From NCBI RefSeq assembly GCF_000517425.1, contig NZ_CP006569.1:1550001-1614000 (forward strand): 64,000 nucleotides of DNA. Reading direction: 5' to 3'. The notes below the pieces were generated by a model. The model had not been told where the DNA came from and ran no database searches. It saw only the letters and a program-made list of their open reading frames with translations. The stretch is from Sodalis praecaptivus (GTDB taxonomy: Bacteria > Pseudomonadota > Gammaproteobacteria > Enterobacterales > Enterobacteriaceae). Below are positions 35,000 to 45,560 of the stretch, piece after piece. Both the position numbers and the translations under genes were made by a program. Within the stretch, counting starts at the first letter, position 1, and each line of letters starts with the position of its first letter.

Positions 35000-35403
35000 G
35001 CGCTAAACCGGTTGCGCTCCGCCTGACGCGGCGGCGCTGTCCAGCGCGTTGCCCTTGACTCACAAGGGAGTGCTATCCGCCTCGCCCGGGCCCCATCCGG
35101 GCGCTAAACCGGTTGCGCTTCGCCTGACGCGGCGGCGCTGTCCAGTGCGTTGCCCTTGACCCACAAGGGAGCGCTATCCGCCTCGTCCGGGCCCCATCCG
35201 GGCGCTAAACCGATTGCGCTTCGCCTGACGCGGCGGCGCTGTCCAGCGCGTTGCCCTTGACCCACAAGGGAGCGCTATCCGCCTCGCCCGGGCCCCATCC
35301 CGGCGCTAAACCGGTTGCGCTCCGCCTGACGCGGCAGCGCTATCCAGCGCGTTGCCCTTGACTCACAAGGGAGCGCTATCCGCCTCGCCCGGGCCCCATC
35401 CCG
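35000..35403. repeat. Four tandem copies of a 101-bp repeat
   Basis: Copies start at 35000, 35101, 35202 and 35303, an exact 101-bp period, and differ at only a few positions each. A fifth copy starts at 35404 (gcgc) and diverges at once. Each unit contains three potential hairpins: GCGCTG-TC-CAGCGC, CCCTTG-ACTCA-CAAGGG, and CCGGG/CCCGG around CCCCAT. The period is not a multiple of three and stop codons interrupt the frames, so it is not coding. It lies between bcr and the inserted efeUOB block. Confidence 0.92.
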
Positions 35404-35530
35404 GCGCATAGCCGGCCCGCGCGGCCGCCGCCTCTGCCGTCATTTCCGCTGTTTTTCCTTACTTTCCGTAGGGATTGAGCGCGGTAGCAAAGTTGCAATT
35501 TTGCCGTCGATCACCTTGTTTTTCTTCCTA

Positions 35531-35549
35531 GGTAATGATAATCAATATC
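35531..35549. promoter_or_regulatory. Fur box upstream of efeUOB
   Basis: GGTAATGATAATCAATATC matches the 19-bp Fur consensus GATAATGATAATCATTATC at 17 positions, 53 bp before efeU. Predicts iron-repressed expression of the efe operon. Confidence 0.85.
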
Positions 35550-35602
35550 GTTCTTATTGACGTTTATTTACAATGGTCTGCCCTGGAGGCGGATGAGGAT
35601 AA

Positions 35603-36436
35603 ATGATGTTTGTACCGTTTCTTATCATGTTCAGGGAAGGGCTTGAAGCGGCGCTGATTGTTAGTCTCATCGCGGGTTACCTGAAAAAAACCGGACGCGG
35701 TCAATGGTTGACAAGGGTGTGGCTCGGTGCCATCACCGCGGCGCTGTTGTGCCTGGCGCTGGGGCTGGCGATTAACGCCACCACCGGTGAATTTCCGCAA
35801 AAGGAACAGGAGCTGTTCGAGGGCATCGTAGCGGTTATCGCCGTCGCCGTATTGACCTGGATGGTACTGTGGATGCGCAAAATGTCCCGTTCGGTGAAAA
35901 ATCAGCTGGAAATGGCGGTGGACCAGGCCCTGGCGCAATCCCAGCGTCAGGGATGGGCGCTCACCGGCATGGTGTTTTTTGCCGTGGCGCGTGAAGGCCT
36001 GGAGTCGGTGTTCTTCTTGCTGGCGGCGTTCAGCCAGGATGTGGGCATCGCCGCGCCGATCGGCGCGGTATTGGGTTTGGCCTGCGCCATCGCGCTGGGC
36101 ATGGTGATGTACTGGACCGGTATCCGGCTGCCGCTGGCGGCCTTTTTCAAATGGACTAGCGTGTTTATTTTGTTTGTCGCCGCCGGGCTTGCCGCCGGCG
36201 CGATCCGCGCGTTCCATGAAGCCGGGTTGTGGAACGGCTACCAATCAATCGCCTTTGATTGGAGTCAGGTGCTGTCGACGCATACGCTATTCGGCACGCT
36301 TTTGGAAGGCCTGTTAGGCTACCAGGAAACACCGACGGTTAGCGAGGTGGCGGTATATTTGCTTTACCTGGTACCGGCGCTGATTTTGTTTTTCCTGCCG
36401 TCCCGGCACTCCCGGGCGGCGACGCTCGCCAAATAA
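35603..36436 (+). CDS. efeU: Ferrous iron permease EfeU
   Basis: A 277-residue inner-membrane Ftr1-family iron permease with seven predicted helices. Two REGLE iron-coordinating motifs are present (FREGLEAALIV near residue 11 and AREGLESVFFLLAA in the middle), and the sequence follows E. coli EfeU over its whole length. Two adjacent ATG codons (35603, 35606) could start it; E. coli EfeU corresponds to the second. The ORF is full length, unlike the frameshifted efeU of E. coli K-12. First gene of efeUOB, behind a Fur box. Confidence 0.95.
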   Translation: MMFVPFLIMFREGLEAALIVSLIAGYLKKTGRGQWLTRVWLGAITAALLCLALGLAINATTGEFPQKEQELFEGIVAVIAVAVLTWMVLWMRKMSRSVKNQLEMAVDQALAQSQRQGWALTGMVFFAVAREGLESVFFLLAAFSQDVGIAAPIGAVLGLACAIALGMVMYWTGIRLPLAAFFKWTSVFILFVAAGLAAGAIRAFHEAGLWNGYQSIAFDWSQVLSTHTLFGTLLEGLLGYQETPTVSEVAVYLLYLVPALILFFLPSRHSRAATLAK

Positions 36437-36476
36437 GAAATTTTTCATCAGCCGCAAAACATCAGGATAATGTTAT

Positions 36477-37616
36477 ATGTCAACCCAACAACGTTTTGGC
36501 CGTCGCCTGGCGCCGGCGATGCTGTTCGCTCTGCCGGTATTCACGACAGCCAGCCTGCCCGCGCGAGCGGCGGATATCCCGGAAGTCAAGATCACCGTCA
36601 ACGATAAACAATGTGAGCCGATGGCCTTGACCGTCAACGCGGGGAAAACCCGTTTCGTGGTCCATAATACCAGCCAGAAAGGGCTGGAATGGGAAATATT
36701 GAAAGGGGTGATGGTGGTGGAGGAGCGCGAAAATATCGCGCCGGGCTTTACCCAAAAAATGACCGCCAACCTGGAGCCGGGGGAGTATGACATGACCTGC
36801 GGGCTGTTAAGTAATCCCCGCGGTAAGCTGACGGTCACCGCCGACGGCAGCCAGAGCGGCACGCAACCGGATGCCATGGCGCTGGTGGGCCCCATCGCCG
36901 ACTATAAAGTCTACGTCATCGGCGAGGTCGCGGAACTGGTCAAGGGCACCAAGGCCTTCACCGAGGCGATTAACCGCGGCGATTTGGCCACCGCCCAGCG
37001 TTTGTATGCGCCAACCCGCCAACATTATGAGCGCATCGAACCCATCGCCGAACTGTTCTCCGATTTGGACGAGAGTATCGACGCGCGGGAAGATGATTAC
37101 GAGAAAAAGGCCGACGACCCGAAATTTACCGGCTTCCACCGGCTGGAAAAAACGCTGTTCGCTGATAAAACCACCGACGCGATGACGCCCTTCGCCGATA
37201 AGCTTTACCGCGATGTGCTGGAGTTGCAAAAACGCATCGGCGCACTGACCTTCCCGCCCAGTAAAGTCGTCGGTGGGGCCGCCGGCTTGATTGAGGAAGT
37301 GGCTTCGAGCAAAATCAGCGGTGAAGAGGATCGCTACAGCCGCACCGACCTGTGGGACTTCCAGGCCAATATCGACGGCGCGCAAAAAATTGTCAATCTG
37401 CTGCGCCCGCTGTTGACCAAAGCCAACGCGCCGTTACTGAGCAAAATTGACGGCAATTTCAGCAAAGTCGACACGGTGCTGGCAAAATACCGTACGGCGC
37501 AAGGTTTTGAATCCTATGAAAAACTGACCGAAGCCGATCGCAATGCGTTGAAGGGGCCGATCACCACGCTGGCGGAAGATCTTGCGCAGCTGCGCGGCGT
37601 GTTGGGGCTTGACTAG
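36477..37616 (+). CDS. efeO: Periplasmic iron uptake protein EfeO
   Basis: A 379-residue periplasmic component with a signal peptide ([19 protein letters not shown]). An N-terminal cupredoxin-like domain ([21 protein letters not shown], with conserved Cys and a later MTCGLL) is joined to a C-terminal M75 peptidase-like helical domain containing the family HxxE-type motif in [10 protein letters not shown]. It delivers iron to EfeU in cooperation with EfeB. It follows efeU by 40 bp and precedes efeB by 4 bp. Confidence 0.95.
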   Translation: MSTQQRFGRRLAPAMLFALPVFTTASLPARAADIPEVKITVNDKQCEPMALTVNAGKTRFVVHNTSQKGLEWEILKGVMVVEERENIAPGFTQKMTANLEPGEYDMTCGLLSNPRGKLTVTADGSQSGTQPDAMALVGPIADYKVYVIGEVAELVKGTKAFTEAINRGDLATAQRLYAPTRQHYERIEPIAELFSDLDESIDAREDDYEKKADDPKFTGFHRLEKTLFADKTTDAMTPFADKLYRDVLELQKRIGALTFPPSKVVGGAAGLIEEVASSKISGEEDRYSRTDLWDFQANIDGAQKIVNLLRPLLTKANAPLLSKIDGNFSKVDTVLAKYRTAQGFESYEKLTEADRNALKGPITTLAEDLAQLRGVLGLD

Positions 37617-37620
37617 GGCA

Positions 37621-38937
37621 ATGAGATTGATGCGTCGCAGTCACAAGAAGTCAGCCCGCCGGGACGGCACACCGTCCGCCACCCGTCGGCGTTTGTTACT
37701 CGGTCTGGGCGCCGCCGGCGGCGCGCTGGCGCTGAAGGCGGGCGCCGGCGAACCGGCGGTCAATGTGCCGCAGGCCGCAGAGGGCGCGTCGCCGGGAACG
37801 CTGTCGCCGGATGAGCGTTGGGAACGGCAGCCGTGCTTCGGCCTGCATCAGGCGGGCATCGTGACGCCCCAACAGGCGGCGATGATGCTGGTCGCCTTTG
37901 ATGTGCTGGCGGACAACCGCCAGGATCTCGAGCGCTTGTTCCGGCTGTTGACCGCGCGTATCGCGTTTCTCACTACCGGCGGGCAGGCGCCGGCGGTGAA
38001 TGAACGATTACCCCCTATGGATTCCGGCATACTCGGCGCGTCGATTTATCCTGATAACCTGACGATGACGGTCTCGGTGGGAGATTCGTTGTTCGATCAG
38101 CGCTTTGGCCTGACGGCACATAAACCGCTACGTTTGCAGCTGATGCGCCGGTTTCCCAATGACGCGCTTGACGCCGCGCTGTGCCACGGCGATCTGTTGC
38201 TGCAGATCTGTGCCAACAACAGCGACACGGTGATCCATGCGCTGCGGGATATTATCAAACATACGCCGGATCTGCTTGGCGTACGCTGGAAGCGGGAAGG
38301 GTTTATCTCCTCGCACGCCGCGCGCAGTAAAGGGCGCGAGACGCCCATCAACCTGCTGGGGTTCAAGGATGGCACCGCCAATCCTTCTACGGCCGATCAA
38401 CCACTGATGGATAAGGTGATTTGGGTCGGCAAGCCGCCGGGCGAACCGGCCTGGACCTATGGCGGCAGTTACCAGGCGGTGCGGATTATCCGTTTTCGCG
38501 TGGAGTTTTGGGATCGCACCCCGCTGCACGAGCAGCAGCAAATTTTCGGCCGCGATAAGCGCACCGGGGCGCCGCTGGGTATGAAAAAGGAGCATGATGT
38601 ACCCAATTTCCAGCAAGATCCTCAAGGGGCCATTATTCCGCTGGACGCCCATATTCGCCTGGCCAACCCCCGTCGGCCGGAAGATGTGGCCAGTACCATG
38701 CTGCGCCGCGGCTACAGCTACTCGTTGGGGATATCCAACGCCGGCCAGTTGGACATGGGGCTGTTATTTGTCAGCTATCAGCACGACCTCGAACAGGGAT
38801 TTCTCACCGTTCAGCGTCGCCTCAACGGCGAGGCGCTGGAAGAGTATATTCAGCCCGTCGGCGGCGGCTATTTTTTCGTCTTGCCCGGCGTCCCCGACCA
38901 GGATCATTATTTGGCACAAGGGCTACTGGAGGCGTAA
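37621..38937 (+). CDS. efeB: Dyp-type peroxidase EfeB, Tat-exported
   Basis: A 438-residue heme peroxidase. The N-terminus has a Tat signal ([20 protein letters not shown]). The mature enzyme contains the Dyp motif GFKDGTANP and long stretches equal to E. coli EfeB ([47 protein letters not shown]). It oxidises Fe(II), or handles heme, for EfeUO uptake in the periplasm. Start at ATG 37621 or ATG 37630; the longer open frame overlapping efeO is unlikely. Confidence 0.95.
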   Translation: MRLMRRSHKKSARRDGTPSATRRRLLLGLGAAGGALALKAGAGEPAVNVPQAAEGASPGTLSPDERWERQPCFGLHQAGIVTPQQAAMMLVAFDVLADNRQDLERLFRLLTARIAFLTTGGQAPAVNERLPPMDSGILGASIYPDNLTMTVSVGDSLFDQRFGLTAHKPLRLQLMRRFPNDALDAALCHGDLLLQICANNSDTVIHALRDIIKHTPDLLGVRWKREGFISSHAARSKGRETPINLLGFKDGTANPSTADQPLMDKVIWVGKPPGEPAWTYGGSYQAVRIIRFRVEFWDRTPLHEQQQIFGRDKRTGAPLGMKKEHDVPNFQQDPQGAIIPLDAHIRLANPRRPEDVASTMLRRGYSYSLGISNAGQLDMGLLFVSYQHDLEQGFLTVQRRLNGEALEEYIQPVGGGYFFVLPGVPDQDHYLAQGLLEA

Positions 38938-39372
38938 CGCCCCTAAAGCGTCGACGTCGTTGCTCGCCCGCGCGAACCGGCGCGCAACGACGGACCGGTA
39001 GCGCGTTTGTCCGGGGGGATTTTATGGCAAGTCCGCTGAGACGGCCTCGGCCGTCACATCGCCGCTACCTCCCCAACATTTCACGCGAGAACACCCTCTA
39101 TTTTCGCCTCCGCCCCGGCGTCAATCGGTCACGATGAGCCGACATTGCCTCACTTCCCGCCATCATTGATGCTCCTACATGATGTAACAGCTATGCATAA
39201 AAAAAGTTGTATTGCGTAGCCAAAAAAGGTTACATAGTGGTTAAAATGTCGATCTTTATCACACTTTAGACGCTAATAACGACCGGAATGTGACGTTTCT
39301 TATGCAGATGTCACGCTAACATTATGCTTATGTGATAAAATTGTTATGTGATGGCGCTTCTGGGGAGAGGCA
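38938..39372. other. Gap between efeB and yejG
   Basis: 435 bp without a gene. Near the efeB end CGTCGTTG (38955-38962) and CAACGACG (38985-38992) form a GC-rich hairpin without T-run. The second half is AT-rich and must hold the yejG promoter; no consensus boxes assigned. Confidence 0.5.
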
Positions 39373-39720
39373 GTGACGAATTTACAATTATCCGTGGTAC
39401 ACCGGTTACCGCATCACTACCGCTGGCTACAGGGGTATACCGGCGTCAAGGTCGAGCCGATCATCGCCGCCAGTCATGATGACAATGTTCTGATTGGTTT
39501 GACGCTGTTGAGCCACGGCGATGATACGGCCTGGCAGGTGATGCGCGAGCTTGCCCGGACGCTGGCCGAGATCGAAGTCAGTTGCTCCATCGTGGAATGC
39601 GAAGGCAAGCCCTGCCTGTTTTTGCATCGTGAAGACGAATGCGCCGGGTTGTGTCGCATAAAAAATATTGGCGTCGCGGTAGCTGAACCTGCGGCAGCGC
39701 CGTATATCGCCTCAGTATGA
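39373..39720 (+). CDS. yejG: YejG family protein
   Basis: A 115-residue protein corresponding to E. coli YejG (LQLSVVHRLPHHYRWLQGYTG, VECEGKPCLFLHREDE, CRIKNIGVAVAEP). Translation starts at GTG 39373 after GGGGAGAGG. Function unknown. It is convergent with yejF as in E. coli. Confidence 0.92.
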   Translation: MTNLQLSVVHRLPHHYRWLQGYTGVKVEPIIAASHDDNVLIGLTLLSHGDDTAWQVMRELARTLAEIEVSCSIVECEGKPCLFLHREDECAGLCRIKNIGVAVAEPAAAPYIASV

Positions 39721-39864
39721 GGCTTTAGCCCATCAACGCCCGGCGCCCATGATTTCTGGCCTCTGTTCCCCCAGCGCCGACGTCGCAAACCTCACCTTTG
39801 TGCCGCCCCTTAAGCCCCTTGCCTATCGGGGCTACCGGGTCTATGCCGATGCGCCGCCATCGGG

Positions 39865-41475
39865 CTACCCCCCCGTGACCGCCAGGCGTCCGGCCGCCAT
39901 TAACTCGCGGGTATAAGCTGCCCGCGGCGTGTGGAACAGCGCGTCGGCGCTGCCCTGTTCGATCACCTGTCCTTGCCGCAGTACCACAACCTGATGGCAT
40001 ATCGCGCGCACTACCTGCAAATCATGACTGATAAACACATAGGCCAGCCGGTGTTTTTGCTGCAACGTTTGCAGCAATGACAATATCTGGGCCTGAACCG
40101 AGCGATCCAGAGAGGATGTCGGCTCATCGAGGATAACCAATTCGGGCTTAAGAATCAACGCGCGCGCGATGGCGATACGTTGGCGCTGTCCGCCGGAGAA
40201 TTCGCCCGGGTAGCGATGACGGCTATCGGCATCCAGACCGACCTCCTCAAGCGCGGCAATGACCCGCTGCTCCACGGCTTGAGCGCTAAGCTGTTGGTGG
40301 ACCAGCAGACCCTCCGCGACGATTTCCGCCATTGATAACCGGGGATTTAACGCCGAGTAGGGATCTTGAAATACCACCTGTATGCGCCGGCGCAGCGGCA
40401 GCATCTGCCGGCGGTTGAAGCGATGCACAGGCAAGTCGTCAAACCAGATTTCCCCCTCGCTGGCGATGAGCCGCAGTAGCGCCAGCGCGGTGGTACTTTT
40501 ACCGGAGCCGGATTCCCCCACCAAACCCAGACTTTCGCCGCGCCGCAGCGAAAAGCTAAGACTATGTAGCGCGGTTTTAGGCGCTTGGCGCCGCGTAAAT
40601 AAGGCGCCCTTGCCGCCATAGCTGACGCCCAAGGCGTTTACCCGCAACAGGGTGGCGGCATCCTGCGCCACCGCCGCCGGTTGGCCCGACGGTTCGGCGG
40701 CCAGCAATCGCTGCGTATAGGGATGCGCCGGCGCGCTGAACAAGGTGTCGCAACGATTGGTTTCCACGCAGCGACCGTTTTGCATCACCGCGACGCGGTC
40801 CGCCAGCCGGCGCACAATATTCAGGTCGTGAGTAATAAACAGGAGCGCCATATTCAACTCCCGGCGCAGGTCCGCCAGTAATTGCAGGATCTGCGCCTGT
40901 ACCGTCACATCGAGCGCGGTGGTGGGTTCGTCGGCAATCAACAGCTTCGGCCGCGTCAGTAGCGCCATCGCGATCATGACCCGCTGGCGCTCACCGCCCG
41001 ATAGTTGATGGGGATAATCCCGCAGCCGGCTCGCCGGATGATGAATACCCACCCGCTCAAGGGCGGCCTGCGCCTCGGCGCGCGCGGTTTTGCCCCGCAT
41101 ACCGCGATGCAGCAGCAACACTTCGCTCAACTGCTTCTCCAGGGTATGCAGCGGATTAAGCGACGACATCGGCTCTTGAAAAATCATGGCAATGTCATTG
41201 CCGCGAATACGCCGCAGTACGGCCTCGTCGGCGGTCAGCAGGTTTTGCCCGTTAAACAGGATCTCGCCGCCGGGGTACGCTACCGGCGGCGCGGGCAGCA
41301 GGCGCAGCACCGATAGCGCGGTAACGCTCTTGCCGGAGCCGGATTCGCCCACCAGCGCCAGCGTTTCGCCCGCATCCAACGTCAGCGATACGTCTTCGAC
41401 GACGCGGCGCGCCGAGCTTCCCTGGTGGAACGCCACGCTTAAGTGATTAATGGCCAATAGCGGAGTGCGGTTCAT
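39865..41475 (-). CDS. yejF: Microcin C/oligopeptide ABC transporter ATP-binding protein YejF
   Basis: A 536-residue ATPase with two fused nucleotide-binding domains. The first has Walker A GESGSGKS, signature LSGGERQ and Walker B LLIADEP; the second has GESGSGKST, FSGGQRQ and LVILDEP. It powers the YejABEF peptide importer, known in E. coli for uptake of microcin C and contributing to peptide-antibiotic resistance in some bacteria. Start ATG 41475 lies one base after the yejE stop. Last gene of the operon. Confidence 0.95.
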   Translation of the reverse strand: MNRTPLLAINHLSVAFHQGSSARRVVEDVSLTLDAGETLALVGESGSGKSVTALSVLRLLPAPPVAYPGGEILFNGQNLLTADEAVLRRIRGNDIAMIFQEPMSSLNPLHTLEKQLSEVLLLHRGMRGKTARAEAQAALERVGIHHPASRLRDYPHQLSGGERQRVMIAMALLTRPKLLIADEPTTALDVTVQAQILQLLADLRRELNMALLFITHDLNIVRRLADRVAVMQNGRCVETNRCDTLFSAPAHPYTQRLLAAEPSGQPAAVAQDAATLLRVNALGVSYGGKGALFTRRQAPKTALHSLSFSLRRGESLGLVGESGSGKSTTALALLRLIASEGEIWFDDLPVHRFNRRQMLPLRRRIQVVFQDPYSALNPRLSMAEIVAEGLLVHQQLSAQAVEQRVIAALEEVGLDADSRHRYPGEFSGGQRQRIAIARALILKPELVILDEPTSSLDRSVQAQILSLLQTLQQKHRLAYVFISHDLQVVRAICHQVVVLRQGQVIEQGSADALFHTPRAAYTRELMAAGRLAVTGG

Positions 41476-41476
41476 C

Positions 41477-42502
41477 TCAGTACGCCTTCCCCGGATCAAA
41501 GGCGTCGCGCACCGCTTCGCCGATAAAAATCAATAACGACAGCACCAACGCCAGCGTGATAAAGGCGGTAATACCGAGCCATGGCGCCTGTAAATTGTTT
41601 TTCCCTTCCAGCAGCAGGTTCCCCAGCGAGGGCGAACCGAGCGGCAGACCAAAGCCGAGGAAGTCCAGCGAGGTCAGCGTGGTTATCGAGCCGCAAAGAA
41701 TGAACGGCAGAAAAGTGAGCGTCGCCACCATCGCATTGGGCAGCATATGACGTAGCATAATGCGCCGGTCGCTGACCCCCATCGCCTGCGCGGCGCGGAT
41801 ATAGTCAAAATTGCGGGTGCGCAGGAATTCCGCCCGCACCACGCCGACCAAGCTCATCCAGCCGAACAGCACGGTAATGCCCAATAGCCACCAAAAATTG
41901 GGCGGCACCACGCTTGACAGCAAAATGATCAGAAACAGCGTCGGCATACCGGACCACACTTCGATAACGCGCTGACCCCACAAATCCAGACGGCCGCCGT
42001 AATAGCCTTGGGTCGCGCCGACCAGGATACCTATCAGGCTCGACAGAAGCGTCAGCGCCAGCCCGAACAGCATCGACAGTCGGAAGCCATAAAGCAAATT
42101 GGCCAGAACATCGCGGCCGTTGCTGTCGGTGCCGAGCCAATTACCCGCGCTGGGCGGCGCCGGGAATGGCAGGGGGGAGGCGTAATTAATCGTGCGGTAG
42201 TTGAATCGCACCGGCGCCCACAGCGCCCAGCCTTGCTCGTCCAGCCGCTTCTCAAGCCACGGGTCGCGATAATCCGCCCGGCTGGCCAGCGGGCCGCCGA
42301 AATCGGCTTCGCTGTAATCATGAAATAACGGCCAATAGAATTGGCCCTGATAGCGCACCAGCAGGGGCCGGTCGTTGGCGATAAGCTCAGAGCCTAGACT
42401 GAGGACAAACAGCAGGATAAATAACCAAAGCGACCAATAGCCGCGGCGGTTGTGCCGAAAGCGCGCCCAGCGCGCCTGATTAACCGGCGACAAGGATTTC
42501 AA
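41477..42502 (-). CDS. yejE: Peptide ABC transporter permease YejE
   Basis: A 341-residue inner-membrane permease of the DppC/OppC class, the same length as E. coli YejE. A first helix ([21 protein letters not shown]), a long periplasmic loop ([11 protein letters not shown]) and the permease signature EAA-like region [22 protein letters not shown] are visible. It overlaps the yejB stop by 4 bp (ATGA) and is followed at once by yejF. Confidence 0.96.
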   Translation of the reverse strand: MKSLSPVNQARWARFRHNRRGYWSLWLFILLFVLSLGSELIANDRPLLVRYQGQFYWPLFHDYSEADFGGPLASRADYRDPWLEKRLDEQGWALWAPVRFNYRTINYASPLPFPAPPSAGNWLGTDSNGRDVLANLLYGFRLSMLFGLALTLLSSLIGILVGATQGYYGGRLDLWGQRVIEVWSGMPTLFLIILLSSVVPPNFWWLLGITVLFGWMSLVGVVRAEFLRTRNFDYIRAAQAMGVSDRRIMLRHMLPNAMVATLTFLPFILCGSITTLTSLDFLGFGLPLGSPSLGNLLLEGKNNLQAPWLGITAFITLALVLSLLIFIGEAVRDAFDPGKAY

Positions 42503-43593
42503 TGGCGCCTCCCGAAATCGATTCTGGGATCAACCAGCGTATAGGTGATATCGCTGATGATGTTCAGCAATAGCCCGATAAGCGTAAAGATGTACAGCGT
42601 GCCGAACATGACCGGATAATCGCGCGATAGCGTGGCGTCATAACCGAGCAGGCCCAGGCCGTTCAGTGAGAACATCACCTCGATGAGCAGCGAGCCGGTA
42701 AAAAACATGCTGATGAAGGTGGCGGGAAAGCCGGCGATAACCAGCAACATCGCGTTGCGAAAGACGTGGCGATAGAGGATGGCGCTTTCCCCAAGACCCT
42801 TGGCGCGGGCGGTGACGACGTACTGTTTGCGGATCTCGTCGAGAAAAGCGTTTTTGGTGAGCATGGTCAACGTCGCGAAACCGCCAATCACCATCGCCAG
42901 CACCGGCAACGTGAGATGCCAGAAATAATCGGCTATTTTGCCGTACCAGGGCAGGGTAGCGAAATTGGCGGACACCAGGCCGCGCAGCGGAAACCAATCG
43001 AGATAGCTGCCGCCGGCAAACAGCACAATGAGCAGGACGGCGAACAAAAAAGCCGGGATAGCATAGCCGATAATGATAAGGGAGCTGCTCCAGGTGTCGA
43101 ACGCGCTGCCGCTGCGCACCGCCTTTTTGATGCCAAGCGGAATCGATACCAGATAAATAATCAGCGTACTCCACACGCCGAGCGACACCGATACCGGCAG
43201 GCTGCCTTTAATCAGCTGCATTACGGAGGCGCCGCGGAACAGGCTGTCGCCAAAGTCAAAGCGAACATATTGCCACAGCAGGGTGAAATAACGCTCGTGC
43301 AGCGGTTTATCAAAGCCGTAGCGGCGGGTAATTTCGGCGATGACCTCCGGATCCAGCCCGCGCGCGCCGCGATATTGATTATCCCCCAATTGGCCGCCGT
43401 GCAAGGTCTGCGTGCGGGACAGGGGATCGCCGTGGCTGCCGCCAAAGCCGGCCGTTTGTCCCAGCTCGATGGCGGCAATCGCCTGATCCACCGGCCCGCC
43501 CGGCGCAATCTGTACGATAAAGAAATTGAGCGTGATAATGGCCCACAGCGTGGGGATTATCAACAGCAGGCGTTTTAATACATAGGATGTCAA
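42499..43593 (-). CDS. yejB: Peptide ABC transporter permease YejB
   Basis: A 364-residue DppB/OppB-class permease, equal in length to E. coli YejB ([52 protein letters not shown]). The start codon is a rare TTG (43593-43591) backed by a strong GGAGGA ribosome-binding site in the 14-bp gap after yejA. No ATG or GTG suits the homologous N-terminus. The weak start may tune permease levels below the binding protein. Confidence 0.95.
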   Translation of the reverse strand: MTSYVLKRLLLIIPTLWAIITLNFFIVQIAPGGPVDQAIAAIELGQTAGFGGSHGDPLSRTQTLHGGQLGDNQYRGARGLDPEVIAEITRRYGFDKPLHERYFTLLWQYVRFDFGDSLFRGASVMQLIKGSLPVSVSLGVWSTLIIYLVSIPLGIKKAVRSGSAFDTWSSSLIIIGYAIPAFLFAVLLIVLFAGGSYLDWFPLRGLVSANFATLPWYGKIADYFWHLTLPVLAMVIGGFATLTMLTKNAFLDEIRKQYVVTARAKGLGESAILYRHVFRNAMLLVIAGFPATFISMFFTGSLLIEVMFSLNGLGLLGYDATLSRDYPVMFGTLYIFTLIGLLLNIISDITYTLVDPRIDFGRRH

Positions 43594-43607
43594 GCCCGTC
43601 CTCCTCG

Positions 43608-45413
43608 TCAGCGCCGCTGGGCGGGCAATTGCGCCGCCTTATTGACATCATACCACCAGCTGTCGAATCCCAGGTCATATGTGGGGCGCTGGGCGGGCAT
43701 GGCGAATTTGTCCCAATAGGCCAGGCGGATGTGGTGCGAATACCACAGCGGGATCATGAAATAATTCCAGGTCAGCACCCGGTCCAGCGCCCGTCCCAGC
43801 GGCAGCAGCGCCGCTTTATCGCCCTGGTGGCGCACGATTTGGTTAATCAACTGGTCGATAGCGGGGTCTTTGACCCCGGGACGGTTGTAGCTGGAATCCA
43901 CATACGCCGACCCCCAGATGATTTGCAAATCGCTGCTGGGGAACGCATACGCGCCGTAGGAGGAAGGGATCATATCGAAGTCCCGTTTGCGCAGGCGGTT
44001 GGTGAACTGGGCGCTGTCCACTTCCCGCACCGTCATGGTGATCCCAAGGCGCGCCAGACTATGCTGAAAGGGCAGGATGTACTGGTTATTGCCGCCGCTC
44101 ATCACCAATAGCTCAAAGCGGAACGGTTTCCCCTGGGCGTCCACCAGACGCTTATCGCGCAGCGTCCAGCCGGCCTGTTTAAGCAACGCCAGCGCCTTGA
44201 GCAGATTGCCGCGGTCATAGCCGCTGCCGTCGGATACCGGCGGCTGATAGATAGCGTTGAACACCTCCGCCGGCACCTGATTTTTCAGCGGCGCCAGTAT
44301 CGTCAGCTCGGCGGCGTCCGGGTAGGCGCGCGCGGCATAATCGGTATTCATAAAGTAGCTGTTAACGCGCTGATAGCCATTATAAAACAGCGCCTTATTC
44401 ATCCATTCAAAATCAAACGCCAGCGACAGCGCCTCTCTGATCCGACGGTCGGCGAACAGCGGTCGCTGAATGTTGAAACTCAGCCAGGGCGTGGATACCG
44501 GGGCGTTGTTCGCCACCTCGCGATGCACAATAAAACCGCGGTCGAAATTACCGCCGCGGTACTGGGTCGCCCATTTTTTGGGGGAGCCTTCGATGCGCAG
44601 ATCGAACGCCCCGGCTTTGAACGCCTCCATGGCGACATTATCATCAAGATAGTAGTCATAGCGCAGGGTATCAAAGTTGTAGCGCCCAACATTGACCGGC
44701 AGCGTGGCCGCCCAATAATCCTTCACCCGGCTAAAGGTGACGGACTGGCCCGTGCGCCAGGCGGTTAGCCGATAAGGGCCGCTGGCGGGCGGCGGAAACG
44801 TGAGGGGATCGCTCAGTTTATGCTGCGACCAAAAACTTTCCGGCAGCACCGGCAGCGTGAGCAGCCCAAGTAAGACATCTTTGTTCGGCTCGGGGAATTC
44901 GTAGCGCACCGTCAGTCGGGAGATGGCTTTCACTTTCACCCCTTTATAGAACACCCGAAATTGGGGGACCCCTTCGGTCATAAATTTGTTGAAAGTAAAC
45001 GCCACATCGGCGGCGGTAATCGGCTGGTGGTTATGATAGCGGGCGCGTGGATTAAGCGTGATTTCCGCCCAGGCATAGTTGGCGGGATAGCGTGCCGACT
45101 CGGCGATTAACGGATAATAACTGCCCACTTCGTCATCGGAGGTGACATACAAGCTGTCGTAAAGCTGTTCGGTGCGCGCCGCCGCCGTGCCGCGCGACGC
45201 GTAACGGTTAAAATTGTCGAACGTGCCGATAGCGGCCATGGTCACGCTGCCGCCCTTGGGCGCGGCCGGATTGACATAGTCGAAATGGGTGAAGTCGGGT
45301 GGATAGCGCGGCTCGCCCAGTAGCGCGAAAGCATAGCCGTCGCGCAGGGGCTCAGCCTGGGCGCACAGGCAAATCACGCTGAAAAGCAGCGCCAGCCAAA
45401 CACGTGGAAACAT
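43608..45413 (-). CDS. yejA: Oligopeptide/microcin C binding protein YejA
   Basis: A 601-residue periplasmic solute-binding protein of family 5. The signal peptide ([14 protein letters not shown]) precedes [18 protein letters not shown]. Further family features are [26 protein letters not shown] and a C-terminal [14 protein letters not shown]. coli YejA is 604 residues. First gene of yejABEF, which is complete here. Confidence 0.95.
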   Translation of the reverse strand: MFPRVWLALLFSVICLCAQAEPLRDGYAFALLGEPRYPPDFTHFDYVNPAAPKGGSVTMAAIGTFDNFNRYASRGTAAARTEQLYDSLYVTSDDEVGSYYPLIAESARYPANYAWAEITLNPRARYHNHQPITAADVAFTFNKFMTEGVPQFRVFYKGVKVKAISRLTVRYEFPEPNKDVLLGLLTLPVLPESFWSQHKLSDPLTFPPPASGPYRLTAWRTGQSVTFSRVKDYWAATLPVNVGRYNFDTLRYDYYLDDNVAMEAFKAGAFDLRIEGSPKKWATQYRGGNFDRGFIVHREVANNAPVSTPWLSFNIQRPLFADRRIREALSLAFDFEWMNKALFYNGYQRVNSYFMNTDYAARAYPDAAELTILAPLKNQVPAEVFNAIYQPPVSDGSGYDRGNLLKALALLKQAGWTLRDKRLVDAQGKPFRFELLVMSGGNNQYILPFQHSLARLGITMTVREVDSAQFTNRLRKRDFDMIPSSYGAYAFPSSDLQIIWGSAYVDSSYNRPGVKDPAIDQLINQIVRHQGDKAALLPLGRALDRVLTWNYFMIPLWYSHHIRLAYWDKFAMPAQRPTYDLGFDSWWYDVNKAAQLPAQRR

Positions 45414-45560
45414 CCGCTTATGCTCCTAGCTCGTCCGATATCCGCCGACGGGAATAAACAGATTCATCAGCGCCCGTTGGTGACTATAACGATTTTTTAC
45501 CATAATTATTAGAACAATCAATCATGTCCCCGCCGTAGGCGGGTTGTCAGGAGAAAGACG

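Noticed and set aside
35000..35403. CRISPR-like array
   Set aside because: Copies are contiguous 101-bp units without distinct spacers and no cas genes are present.
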